Assembly: GCF_019219075.1 (NCBI RefSeq)
Contig: NZ_JAHUWJ010000009.1
Span: 1-64,000 of the forward strand
DNA from: Chitinophaga sp. sic0106
Lineage (GTDB): Bacteria > Bacteroidota > Bacteroidia > Chitinophagales > Chitinophagaceae
DNA: 64,000 nt
Direction: 5' to 3'
Position 1 is the first letter of the stretch; each line of letters opens with the position of its first letter. The notes beneath the pieces were generated by a model. The model did no database searches, was not told where the DNA came from, and saw nothing but the letters and a program-made list of their open reading frames with translations. Below, one piece after another: positions 24,986-33,906 of this stretch. The position numbers and the translations under genes were made by a program.

Positions 24986-26422
24986 TTACTTGCCAAATTC
25001 GATTTCCTGGTTAGGCATCGGCCATACATATTGTGCATCCGTGATGCTGCTGTTGAGCGCCCCGGTGATCTTGCTCTGGTTTAACCGCTTATAGTAAAAG
25101 AAAAGCTGACCTTCGCAAAGGAAGTCCTTGCGGTATTCCTTATAGATTTCATTGGTAAGCGTAGCCTGGTCAATATTTGTTGCCAGCTGTGGAATAGTGC
25201 GTGCACGTATCACGGTGTTGAGGTAGCCTGCACCTTCTGCCGCTGTAGGCGCCGCTTCCGCTGCTATGTAATACATTTCTGATAGCTTGATCAGGGGAAT
25301 GCGCTTTTTGTAATTCTCTCCGGTTTCATCTACCTGCCATAGCTTGCTGGGAAACACAATGCCATTGCTGGTATTCCAAAGGGCTGTAGTTGCATAACGT
25401 ATATCTGTGCTGTTACCTTTTGTAATTTCAAATACCTCTTTTCTGCGCACATCCGAAATGGTATATTTCGTATTGGCATTTTGGCCGGGCGACATCTTAA
25501 AATACAGATCCGTAGCGGTTTTCAGGTTTGATACATATAGGGAGAAGATATGTTCAAAGGTAGCAGTACGGTTGAGCGTAGCCTCGGCGGTATTCACTTC
25601 AGGAGTAGTGATAAACCGGAAATTTTTGCTGTTGATCACTTCCAGTGCATATTTCAGGGCGGTAGGTTTATCATTGTTGTACAGGGAAATCCTGGCAATC
25701 AATGCCTTCACAGCCCAGTAGTTAAAATGATTTTGCCGGTAGCTCAGGAAGTTGTCGGTAGTACTGCCGGCCGGACTGGTAATACTATCCTGCTGCGGAT
25801 ATACGCTCAGCAGCGTTTCTGCTTCTTTCAGATCCGCGAGGCAATTCTTAATTACTTCCTGTACGGTTTGTTTGGCCTGTGGCTGCACGGTAAACAGTTT
25901 CATATACGGGATACCGTGTGCATCTGCTTTGCTGGCAGGTGCGGGAGCAAAGAGCCGTAGCAGGTCGAAATGCAGCATGGCACGCATGCCCAGCGCTTCT
26001 CCTTTTACCAGGTTGTAATCTGATCCGCTGAAAACAGTTTTTTGCGCATCCACATTTTTCAGGATAAGGTTTAGCTGCGCCACGGCACTGTACATTTGAT
26101 TCCAGGCAGTGTTGATGGTATTTTGTACGGCGATGTTCGTATAATCATAGGTGGCATAGCGCAGCCTGGCATGGTCTACTTTCGTGGTATTATCATATCC
26201 CTGTGACATAATTTCCATGGCGCCGAAAGTGAGTTCCTCCCCGTAGAGGGAACGTTGTGCGGCCGTTGTGTAAGCGCCATATAGCGCGTCTTTGAAGCCA
26301 CGGGCAGTGCTGAATTGCTCTGTTTCGCGCACCTGTGTGGCAGGTTCCACCTCCAGCCATTTTTTGCAGGAAGTTGTCAGCAGCACGATGGGCAGTATAT
26401 ATAAAATTGAACGGTGTTTCAT
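24986..26422 (-). CDS. SusD/RagB-type surface lipoprotein
   Basis: The 478-residue lipoprotein (signal ends LLTTSCKKW, then LEVEPATQV) shows the usual SusD features: a SARGFKDALYGAY early helix, the RAMLHFDLLRLFAP helix, and IPLIKLSEMYYIAAEA near the C-terminus. It is the partner of the SusC 11 bases upstream and binds the ligand on the cell surface. The operon carries no hydrolase, so the ligand may not need prior cleavage. Confidence 0.93.
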   Translation of the reverse strand: MKHRSILYILPIVLLTTSCKKWLEVEPATQVRETEQFSTARGFKDALYGAYTTAAQRSLYGEELTFGAMEIMSQGYDNTTKVDHARLRYATYDYTNIAVQNTINTAWNQMYSAVAQLNLILKNVDAQKTVFSGSDYNLVKGEALGMRAMLHFDLLRLFAPAPASKADAHGIPYMKLFTVQPQAKQTVQEVIKNCLADLKEAETLLSVYPQQDSITSPAGSTTDNFLSYRQNHFNYWAVKALIARISLYNNDKPTALKYALEVINSKNFRFITTPEVNTAEATLNRTATFEHIFSLYVSNLKTATDLYFKMSPGQNANTKYTISDVRRKEVFEITKGNSTDIRYATTALWNTSNGIVFPSKLWQVDETGENYKKRIPLIKLSEMYYIAAEAAPTAAEGAGYLNTVIRARTIPQLATNIDQATLTNEIYKEYRKDFLCEGQLFFYYKRLNQSKITGALNSSITDAQYVWPMPNQEIEFGK

Positions 26423-26433
26423 GCGTAAGGTTT

Positions 26434-29400
26434 TTAGAAGGTGGTCTGTAACTGAAGCGTGAAGGATCTGCTGAACGGATAATCGAGGCCGCGCTCCCGT
26501 TTAATACTGGAGATGTAAAATACTTGTCCGGTATACAGGGAGATTTTAGTGTCCTGCAGTCCGATGCGTTTGTTCAGCGCATTGGAGAAGCGGTAATACA
26601 CCGAAGCGCTTTCAAGGCTCAGCCAGTCATCAGCCTGTACAAAGCGGGAGGTGGCGTAAGTGGCAGCGGTGATGCTGTAACCTTCGTTGTCCACAATGCC
26701 TTTGTAGAAGGTGATATCTCCCGGTTTTTTCCAGCGCTCCTCGTACACCCTTCTGTCCACATTAAAATTCAGGTCAGCGTTTTCCACCCGGTCCACCAGC
26801 GTTTGGTTGTAGGCATATCCCCCTTGCCGGAAGCGGAAATACAGGTTTAATCCTATACCGTTTTTCTCCAGGTTGGTACCGAAAGTGCCTTCAATTTTGG
26901 CCCTGCTATCTCCCACAATCACCTGGTCCAGGGGATCATAGGTATTGGTGGTAGTGCCATCTCTTTTCAGGTAAATTTCACGGCCGCTGGCAGGATCAAT
27001 ACCCAGGGACGGAACTGCCCAGATGGCAGTGGTACTGCGGCCTTCCGCATAGCGCGGCAGGGGAGCTGTGCTGCTGGAATCCGTATTGGTTTTGTTCAGC
27101 ATTTGCAGGGTGTTGGAAATACGTTCTATCTTATTGCTGGTATGGAACGCATTCACGAATACGGACCAGTTATCGCGGTTCCGTGGATTGGAATAAATCG
27201 TATAACGGAGGTTGAGTTCATATCCCTTGCTAACCACATCTCCCATATTATCCATATAGCTGGAGAAGCCGGTGCTGGGGGCAGTAGTAATGCTTACCAC
27301 TGTTCCCTGTGTTTTTTCCACGAAGTAGTTGGCCACGATGTCGAGTTTGTTAAACAGGGTAGCATCCAGCCCCACGTTGCTTTTCGCAGTTTGCTGCCAG
27401 GCCAGGTTAGGGTTACCGAAGCCCATCACCAGGGTACCGATGTTATACAGGTAGTCCTGCGAGGTATAGTATTTACTGGTGGTGAGGGCCAGGTAGCTGC
27501 TGAAGTTGGAAGATCCCGTATAGCCGTAAGAGTAACGTAGTTTCAGGCGGTTGATGATATTGGAATTGGCCAGTAATTTTTCTTTATGGAGATTCCAGCC
27601 GCCGCCCACACTCCAGAAAGGCGCAAATCTTTTATTGGAACCGAACTGGGAGGAACCGTCCAGGCGATAGGACACATCCAGCAGGTAGCGGTTATCGTAA
27701 GCGTAGCTCACGTTAGCGAAGTAGCCGAGCAGGCGGGTGATACCTTCGGCGCCCAGCGGCCGGTCGTTCTCCTTATAGGTGGCACCCATGGTGATATCGT
27801 CGAGGCGGTCGTTGGGGAAGCCGGTGGCGGTATACTGCTGTGTGCTGAATTTATCTTCCCGCAGGGTGGCCCCCAGGGAGCTGAAGAAGAGGTGTTTGCC
27901 AAACGACTTATTCATATCCACAGTGAAAGATCCGTCCAGCACATTTTTAAGGCCATAGCCTTTTGTATAGGAGCCTTTTTTGTAGAATTCTTCCGCAGGA
28001 ATGTCATTGAAAGAGGTATGCTGTCCCGGCAGAAAATCGTCGCTGCCATCTGTTTGGCGCTGATAGGAAAAGCGGCCGGAAAACCGCAGCCATTCTTTAG
28101 CCTGCCATTGGGCAAAAAAGTTGTTGGTAATATTTTCGTAGTTGCTTGCATTCACGGTATGCAAGGTGGTGTTGTACAGCGGGTTGGTATAGGTAGATAA
28201 TACCGTATTGTCGAAAAAGCGGATGTCCTCCAAAAGGTATTTCAGGTTACCGTTTTCATCGTACGGCGACCAGTAAGGATTTAGTTTAGTGTAGTCGTAA
28301 AAGTTACCGTAGTTGGAGTTTTGGGCTTTATTATAGTTAAGGGTAAGGTCGTTGCGGAACAGGAAGTTTTTATACCGGTAGGAGAGGTAGGTATTACCGG
28401 TAATATTTCTCCTGCCGGAATTTTTCATGACGCCCTGCATATTGTTGAAGGTGCCGGACATACCATACATCACAGTTTCATTACCTCCTTCGAGGTAGAG
28501 GTTATGGGTGCTGCCCACGCCGTTGCGCAGGGGGATGGCGAGCCAGTCGGTGTTCACTCCTTTGGCTACCAGCTCTTTGCGGTAATTGTAGCGGAAGTCC
28601 TGCTGCTCTTGCCGTACCGGTACACCATAGCCGTTATAGATACCGCCTTGTTTTTCGAGCTCCAGTTTTTCACTGGCGTTGAGCAGGTCGTATCCTTTGA
28701 GGTCTGGCGTTTCTACGATCAGGCTACCGGTATAGCTTACACGCAGCCGGCCTTCGCGGGGGCGGATGGTTTCTATTACCACTACGCCGTTGGCGGCGCG
28801 GGAGCCGTAGATGGCGGTGGCCGCAGCATCTTTGAGGATGGTCACTTTCGCAATGCGGTTCAGATCGAGGTCTGCTACGCGTTGCAGGTTTACTTCAAAC
28901 CCATCCATGATAAAGAGGGGCGTATTAGGTTTATTGGTGTAGTTAAACGTTTGGCTGGCGTCGGTGGTGCCGTTGAGGCCACCGAGACTATTCCCGCCAC
29001 GGATGGTTACATCCGGCAGGGTGTTGGGGTTGGAGCCGTTGAGGAGGTTATCCGGAATCTGGAAGGAGGGGTCCAGTGCGCGGAGGGCGTTCATGACGCC
29101 GTTGCCGGTAACTTTGTTGAGGTCTTCTTTGGTGAAGGAGGCGGCGGCGCCGGTAAAGTTTTCGGCGGGGCGGGAGTAGAGGCCGGTAACAATTACGGCG
29201 TTGAGTGATTTGGTGCTGGCGCTCAGGCGGATGTTGACAGGGCCGGCATTACGGATTTGTATTTCCTGGGAGTCGTAGCCTACATAGCGCACCTGCAGGG
29301 TGGTTACCCCGTTGGTGAGGGTAACCGGTAATTTAAATATGCCCAGTTCATTGGTGGTGGTGCCGCTGACGGAGCCGCTTCTTTTTTCCATGATGGTGGC

Positions 29401-29907
29401 GCCTACGATCAGGTCCCCATTTTTTTCGTCGGTGACGCTGCCGGTAACGACTATACGCTGTTGGGTGGCATCTTCCTCATTGTCGGCGAGGGCATTCCGC
29501 TTTTCGTAAAGCACCACGCTGCTGTCTACCACGCGGTAGGAGAAATCCGTTTGGTGCAGCACCTCATTCAAGGTAGCGGCAACTGTCCGTTCCGCTCTGT
29601 GCAGGGAAATATGACTGTATTTTCTGACAGCGTCGGGCGGATAGGCGAAGAGGAGGCCGCTGGCATATTCAATTTTTTTGATGGCGGACAGGAGTGGTTC
29701 ATCTTTCAGCTCCATGGTGATACGTTTACCGGTGAGGTCTTGTGAAGATACAGGGGCTGCGCTGAGCAGCTGTATCTGGATGACCATCAGCACGGTGTAA
29801 AAAATACTCATCTTCATAATTAAACCCGTTTTCCGTCTACTTTTTAGTTGGTTGCGACCTGGCAGGCCGGGGGCATAGTTTTCCCCCATGGATTGTAGCT
29901 CCATCAT
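26434..29907 (-). CDS. SusC-type TonB-linked transporter with STN signalling domain
   Basis: The protein has about 1157 residues from the start at 29907. The frame is open to 30021, but that start would add 38 residues before the signal peptide and overlap the FecR gene. Domains are a signal peptide (ending AAPVSSQ), an STN (secretin/TonB N-terminal) domain at roughly 50-130 (ITMELKDEPLLSAIKKIE), a carboxypeptidase-D-like domain, a plug (PLFIMDGFEV, ILKDAAATAIYGSRAANGVV) and a barrel. The STN domain contacts FecR, so ligand uptake can trigger the sigma factor encoded upstream. It is part of the sigma-FecR-SusC-SusD operon. Confidence 0.92.
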   Translation of the reverse strand: MMELQSMGENYAPGLPGRNQLKSRRKTGLIMKMSIFYTVLMVIQIQLLSAAPVSSQDLTGKRITMELKDEPLLSAIKKIEYASGLLFAYPPDAVRKYSHISLHRAERTVAATLNEVLHQTDFSYRVVDSSVVLYEKRNALADNEEDATQQRIVVTGSVTDEKNGDLIVGATIMEKRSGSVSGTTTNELGIFKLPVTLTNGVTTLQVRYVGYDSQEIQIRNAGPVNIRLSASTKSLNAVIVTGLYSRPAENFTGAAASFTKEDLNKVTGNGVMNALRALDPSFQIPDNLLNGSNPNTLPDVTIRGGNSLGGLNGTTDASQTFNYTNKPNTPLFIMDGFEVNLQRVADLDLNRIAKVTILKDAAATAIYGSRAANGVVVIETIRPREGRLRVSYTGSLIVETPDLKGYDLLNASEKLELEKQGGIYNGYGVPVRQEQQDFRYNYRKELVAKGVNTDWLAIPLRNGVGSTHNLYLEGGNETVMYGMSGTFNNMQGVMKNSGRRNITGNTYLSYRYKNFLFRNDLTLNYNKAQNSNYGNFYDYTKLNPYWSPYDENGNLKYLLEDIRFFDNTVLSTYTNPLYNTTLHTVNASNYENITNNFFAQWQAKEWLRFSGRFSYQRQTDGSDDFLPGQHTSFNDIPAEEFYKKGSYTKGYGLKNVLDGSFTVDMNKSFGKHLFFSSLGATLREDKFSTQQYTATGFPNDRLDDITMGATYKENDRPLGAEGITRLLGYFANVSYAYDNRYLLDVSYRLDGSSQFGSNKRFAPFWSVGGGWNLHKEKLLANSNIINRLKLRYSYGYTGSSNFSSYLALTTSKYYTSQDYLYNIGTLVMGFGNPNLAWQQTAKSNVGLDATLFNKLDIVANYFVEKTQGTVVSITTAPSTGFSSYMDNMGDVVSKGYELNLRYTIYSNPRNRDNWSVFVNAFHTSNKIERISNTLQMLNKTNTDSSSTAPLPRYAEGRSTTAIWAVPSLGIDPASGREIYLKRDGTTTNTYDPLDQVIVGDSRAKIEGTFGTNLEKNGIGLNLYFRFRQGGYAYNQTLVDRVENADLNFNVDRRVYEERWKKPGDITFYKGIVDNEGYSITAATYATSRFVQADDWLSLESASVYYRFSNALNKRIGLQDTKISLYTGQVFYISSIKRERGLDYPFSRSFTLQLQTTF

Positions 29908-30011
29908 TACGTGATTGGTTTTTGTTGTTACGAAGTAAAAGGAGTGGAGGCGCTGTGCACCGCGCTTTACTACCGATATTGGTTGATAACTATATTGGTT
30001 TTTATTGCTGG

Positions 30012-31052
30012 CTATTGGCAACCTTCGCCGGCGATGATCACCTGGTCGTTAGGATGCATGGTATATGACGCATTGATCACTGCGCATACAATGTTTAATA
30101 CTTTTTCCAGCGACTGGTTGCCGGAGAAGGTGCCGGCTATGCGGCACTGTTTCAGTTTTTCATTAGCAAAAACGATTTTAACATGATACTTGATTCCTAT
30201 CAGCAGGGCAGCCTGTTCCATGGTGATGTCGTCCAGCACCAGGTATTGATTTTTCCACGCTGTTTCGGTTTCACTTTCCACCTGTGCGCGGAAAGCCACT
30301 TTACTGATGGTATTGACGGTCAGCTGCTGATCGGCGGTTAATATGCCGTAGGAGCGCTGACTTTCTTCTACTTTCACTTTACCGCGGGTAACGGTTACGA
30401 CTACTTTGTCTTCCGCGGGCCAGGCTTTTACATTAAAGGCGGTGCCGAGTACTACGGTGCTTACCTTTCCGGTTTTAACGATAAAGGGGCGTCCGGGCTG
30501 TTCTTTAATATCGAAATAAGCTTCTCCTTCCAATATCACTTCCCGGGTGTTGCCGGTGAGGTTTCCCTGGTAGCGGAGGTGGCTGTTGTCGGCCAGCAAT
30601 ACCGTGCTGCCATCCGGCAGGCGGGTAAATTTCGTTTGTACGTCTATGATAGTGGTGTCGGCCACTACCATTTCCGGTGCGCTGGCAGTTACCGGCACGG
30701 CTGGTGCCGTTTGCTTTTGCAGCAGGTATAAGCCTGCGGCAGTTAGCAGCAGCACTACGCAGGCGGCGCTCATCCAGGTGAGGCTGCGGCGCAGCAGTGG
30801 TTTGTGTGCCGGCAGCATCCTGGAAATCTGTGCTTCCGTTTGCAGGATGTTGGCGGCAATATCATGGTACTTTTCATATGGCGCATCCAGCAGCACCTCC
30901 TCGTTTTCCCAGGCAGCATCCATATGGTGTTGTATAATGTCGTCGTAGCTTCCTTCCCGGATCAACGCCGCCAGTTTATTCCATTCTTCCCCGGAGGCAT
31001 TGCCCGCAAGGTGTTTGTTCAATAATTGCTTGAACTCATTTTCATTCATCAT
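30012..31052 (-). CDS. FecR-family anti-sigma factor
   Basis: The 346-residue protein has a cytoplasmic N-terminal part (about 1-88), one membrane segment (about 90-110, SAACVVLLLTAAGLYLL), the periplasmic FecR domain (TKFTRLPDGSTVLLADNSHL, EVILEGEAYFDIKEQPGRPF) and a C-terminal DUF4974-type STN-like domain (ITMEQAALLIGIKYHVKI). It holds the ECF sigma factor inactive and releases it when the SusC receptor signals. It lies 76 bases downstream of the sigma gene and about 100 bases upstream of the SusC gene. Confidence 0.93.
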   Translation of the reverse strand: MMNENEFKQLLNKHLAGNASGEEWNKLAALIREGSYDDIIQHHMDAAWENEEVLLDAPYEKYHDIAANILQTEAQISRMLPAHKPLLRRSLTWMSAACVVLLLTAAGLYLLQKQTAPAVPVTASAPEMVVADTTIIDVQTKFTRLPDGSTVLLADNSHLRYQGNLTGNTREVILEGEAYFDIKEQPGRPFIVKTGKVSTVVLGTAFNVKAWPAEDKVVVTVTRGKVKVEESQRSYGILTADQQLTVNTISKVAFRAQVESETETAWKNQYLVLDDITMEQAALLIGIKYHVKIVFANEKLKQCRIAGTFSGNQSLEKVLNIVCAVINASYTMHPNDQVIIAGEGCQ

Positions 31053-31128
31053 AACGATTGCTTAACAGGAATTACAGGCGTCCGATCTGTATTAAAGACA
31101 CCTCAGTGGACAGGAGGGTGGAGCCGGA

Positions 31129-31731
31129 TTAAAAAATTTTTTTGATAACCTCCTGGCATTGGGTAATGATCAGGAGTATACTCATGCTGGAGCTGAGGTA
31201 TTTACGGATTTGTTGCAGGGCCCTGGCCATATGTGATTTTACGGTGGCCGTGGAGATGCCCATTTGCAGGGCGATGTCGGCGTGGCTCATGCCGGCTTCC
31301 CGCGCCAGGCGGTATACTTCCCTTTGTTGCGGGGGGAGGGTATCCAGGGCAGCCCGGAGGATGTCCTGATACTGGTGATCCAGTAACCGCTGATCTGTAT
31401 CATTTACGGGCAGGTTACGGCGGCCCAGCTCTGTATGGGCGGCCGCCTCATTCGCCAGCTTGCGGAAGCGGTTCAGTACCAGGTTTTTGGTGATGGTGCG
31501 CAGGTAGGGATCGAGCTGTAATACATGCGGGAGCTCCTGCCGCTTGAGCCAGAGCTTCAAAAATACATCCTGTACCACCTCTTCGGCCGCGGCCTCACTC
31601 TGTAAAAAGCGAAAGGCTAAGGTATACACCCTGGATCTGTACCGGCTGAATAACTCCGTGAACGCATACTCGCTGCCTTCTGCCAGTAACGACAATAGCT
31701 TCCTTTCGTCAAATTTTCCACTCAACTGCAT
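31129..31731 (-). CDS. ECF RNA polymerase sigma factor (Bacteroidota type)
   Basis: The 200-residue protein has sigma region 2 (FTELFSRYRSRVYTLAFRF, then VQDVFLKLW) and region 4 (LPPQQREVYRLAREAGMSH, then IALQMGISTATVKSHMARAL). It activates the operon below it when freed by FecR. It is the first gene of the 31.7-21.7 kb transport operon. Confidence 0.94.
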   Translation of the reverse strand: MQLSGKFDERKLLSLLAEGSEYAFTELFSRYRSRVYTLAFRFLQSEAAAEEVVQDVFLKLWLKRQELPHVLQLDPYLRTITKNLVLNRFRKLANEAAAHTELGRRNLPVNDTDQRLLDHQYQDILRAALDTLPPQQREVYRLAREAGMSHADIALQMGISTATVKSHMARALQQIRKYLSSSMSILLIITQCQEVIKKIF

Positions 31732-31893
31732 GGGCGATTTTGATTGGCCACCAAAATAATAGAAATTTCATTAGGGAGGTAAGCCCGGTCATGATAAACT
31801 GTATAATAAAATCCCGGCCTCCTGCGTTTTACAGAATAATATTTACTATTTGTTATATATTTGTATATCAAATTCGACAAACTCTTGTTATCC

Positions 31894-32754
31894 ATGAAGA
31901 TAATTTCCCGATACCTGGTAATATGCCTGGCCATACTTTGCTGGGGCTGTAGCGCAGAAATGGTGAGAGACGGCAGTTTCACGCTCAACCCAAATGAGTT
32001 CCAAAGTGCCAGCGGTACGCTGAAAGGCAGCGATAATCAGTGTCTGCAAACTGCCATTACCGGCACCTTTGCCACCAAAGATGCACAAACAGGCACGGCT
32101 TTTATCATTGCGAATGTAAATGTGCTGGTACCAGGTACCTACGCCATTTCTACCGACAAACAAAACGGTGTCACCTTTGCCGCCGCCGGCAAGTTTACCG
32201 CTACCGGTATTCAGCAGATCAAATTGCTGCCCGTAGGTATTTTCGAACAGGCGATCATTACTAACTATACCCTTTCTTTTGGTAACACGAGCTGCCCGCT
32301 GGCGATTAATGTAACGGAAGGTACTGGTGCAGGTAATCCGGGAACGGGTAACCCGGGAACAGGTACACCAGGTACTAATGCTGTAACGATCAATGGTAAA
32401 AATTTTACAATAACCTCCTGTATTGCCACTAAAAATAATATCATTGATGTTATCATTATCATGGGGCAGGCACAAGATGGATCTGTTATATCGCTCACCT
32501 TACCAACTTCAGGTGGTGTGCTGGCAGTGCAATCCTATAAGTCAACCGACTACGACATTCGTTGTGCGCTAATGGTGATTAAAGGTACGGACGTTGCTTA
32601 TCAAACCCAGGCCTCCAATCCGGTATTAACAACGTATCAGGTAACATCTGTGGCCAATAACAAGGTAACTGTTACCATCAGTGGTCAAACAATTGATAAT
32701 GCCAATGGTAACCCGGTAAGTATTTCCGGCAGCCTGGTGGCTACTATCCAATAG
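31894..32754 (+). CDS. Hypothetical lipoprotein with a Gly-Asn-Pro-Thr linker
   Basis: The protein has about 286 residues from the start at 31894, which gives a good lipoprotein signal (AILCWGCSAE). An ATG at 31861 would add 11 residues. It has two beta-rich domains of about 120 residues. The first includes LKGSDNQCLQTAITGTF and a QNGVTFAAAGKFTATG segment; the second begins at AVTINGKNF. They are joined by a short repeat linker of GNPGTG type (about residues 144-160). Each domain has cysteines. Similar two-domain lipoproteins of unknown function occur in Chitinophaga. Divergent from the sigma factor gene, with TATATTTG (31856-31863) matching the -7 box. Confidence 0.75.
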   Translation: MKIISRYLVICLAILCWGCSAEMVRDGSFTLNPNEFQSASGTLKGSDNQCLQTAITGTFATKDAQTGTAFIIANVNVLVPGTYAISTDKQNGVTFAAAGKFTATGIQQIKLLPVGIFEQAIITNYTLSFGNTSCPLAINVTEGTGAGNPGTGNPGTGTPGTNAVTINGKNFTITSCIATKNNIIDVIIIMGQAQDGSVISLTLPTSGGVLAVQSYKSTDYDIRCALMVIKGTDVAYQTQASNPVLTTYQVTSVANNKVTVTISGQTIDNANGNPVSISGSLVATIQ

Positions 32755-32783
32755 TCGTAAAGGTTTATATTAATATTTATAAA

Positions 32784-32850
32784 GGGAGGAGATGCCGGTG
32801 GCATCTCCTCCCTAATTTTTACCGGCACCGCAGGTGCCGGTAAAAATTAG
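32784..32850. terminator. Two tandem terminator hairpins
   Basis: The first hairpin has a perfect 13-bp stem (GGGAGGAGATGCC at 32784, loop GGT, complement to 32812). The second starts at the next position and has a perfect 18-bp stem (32812-32829 and 32833-32850) with an A+T-rich base and G+C-rich top around GCA. Both would end transcripts of the lipoprotein gene. The second is nearly symmetric and works in either direction. Confidence 0.75.
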
Positions 32851-32921
32851 GGCTACCCAAAAAAATCCCCCGCAACCGAATTACAACAATTTTCTTTATC
32901 TTAAATCAAACTTCCTATGTT

Positions 32922-33797
32922 ATGAAAACTTTGAGAGGCATTTTCCTGCTTCAGGAAGAGATGAAACGGCCATTCACGCTGCTGGATAACACCGCCAACC
33001 GCATTGCGTTTATCGGGTTCAGCGCCGTGTTTTCCTTTTGCTTTATGTATATCTTCCTGCCATTTAATATCAATACCTGGTACGAAGGGCAGCGCCTCTC
33101 GCTCATCGCTATACTGGGAATTTTTACCCTTTGCGGCAGCAGCGCCATGATATGCAGCCAGTTTGTGCTGTACCGGCTCAAATGGCGCCGCCATATCAGC
33201 AACGCCGGCTACCTGTTATGGGTCCTCGCAGAAATTGCGCTGATCGGAGTAGTGGTAACGGTAGTCAACTCCGCCATCAATACCAATATCTTCCTGACCT
33301 TCGCTGAATTCTGCTCCACGCTCCCTTACATAGCCCTGATCATCGCCATTCCTTACTGTCTCTCCTTATTATGGTTTTATACCCGCCAGAAAATCCAGGA
33401 AGTGAAAACACTGGAGCATACCCGGCAGCAGGTGGTACCGGCCGACAGTACCGTACAGATCCGCGATGAACATGATAAGCCGGTGCTGAGCATTCACCCC
33501 GAAAAGCTCCTGATGGTAAAAGCAGAAGATAATTATGTGCATGTGTTTTACCTCGCCGGCGCCACCATGAAAAAAGAACTGATCCGCACCTCCCTCAAAA
33601 AGGTGGAAGCAGAAATTGCTGGTTTCGGGTTTAACAGAAGTCACCGCTCCTATATAATTAATACCGCCCGGGTGGTTTTATTTCGTAAACAAAACAAAGG
33701 GTACATCCTGCATCTCGAAGGGCTCGATGATGTGGAAGTACCGGTGTCGGGTTCCTATCTGTCCTTTTTCACCGAGCGCTTTTCCCCGGCCTGCTGA
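32922..33797 (+). CDS. Membrane-bound LytTR-type transcriptional regulator
   Basis: The 291-residue protein has about four membrane segments in residues 25-155 (FSAVFSFCFMYIFLPF, IALIGVVVTVV, IALIIAIPYCLSLLWFY), a short linker, then a LytTR DNA-binding domain (about 190-288) with KAEDNYVHVFY, SLKKVEAEIAGFGFNRSHRSYIIN and VPVSGSYLSFF. It has no receiver domain, so it may sense a membrane or exported signal directly. It is followed on the same strand by a TonB-receptor operon that starts 110 bases later, which it may control. Confidence 0.88.
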   Translation: MKTLRGIFLLQEEMKRPFTLLDNTANRIAFIGFSAVFSFCFMYIFLPFNINTWYEGQRLSLIAILGIFTLCGSSAMICSQFVLYRLKWRRHISNAGYLLWVLAEIALIGVVVTVVNSAINTNIFLTFAEFCSTLPYIALIIAIPYCLSLLWFYTRQKIQEVKTLEHTRQQVVPADSTVQIRDEHDKPVLSIHPEKLLMVKAEDNYVHVFYLAGATMKKELIRTSLKKVEAEIAGFGFNRSHRSYIINTARVVLFRKQNKGYILHLEGLDDVEVPVSGSYLSFFTERFSPAC

Positions 33798-33906
33798 TTC
33801 ACCCCGTATAGCACTGATTTCGCCCCAAATCCGCTGTAGTACATGCTTTTGAAAATAGTTTTTGAGTAATATCGCTGCAACGCCAAAATCAAAAACTACG
33901 CTCTCC

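Noticed and set aside
30012..30021. Overlap of the SusC gene (open to 30021) with FecR
   Set aside because: The start at 29907 gives a normal signal peptide context; the upstream 38 codons look like untranslated leader.
32333..32375. Short GNPGTG-encoding repeat as a mobile or phase-variable repeat
   Set aside because: Only two to three units of an ordinary interdomain linker; too short and too diverged to suggest slippage.
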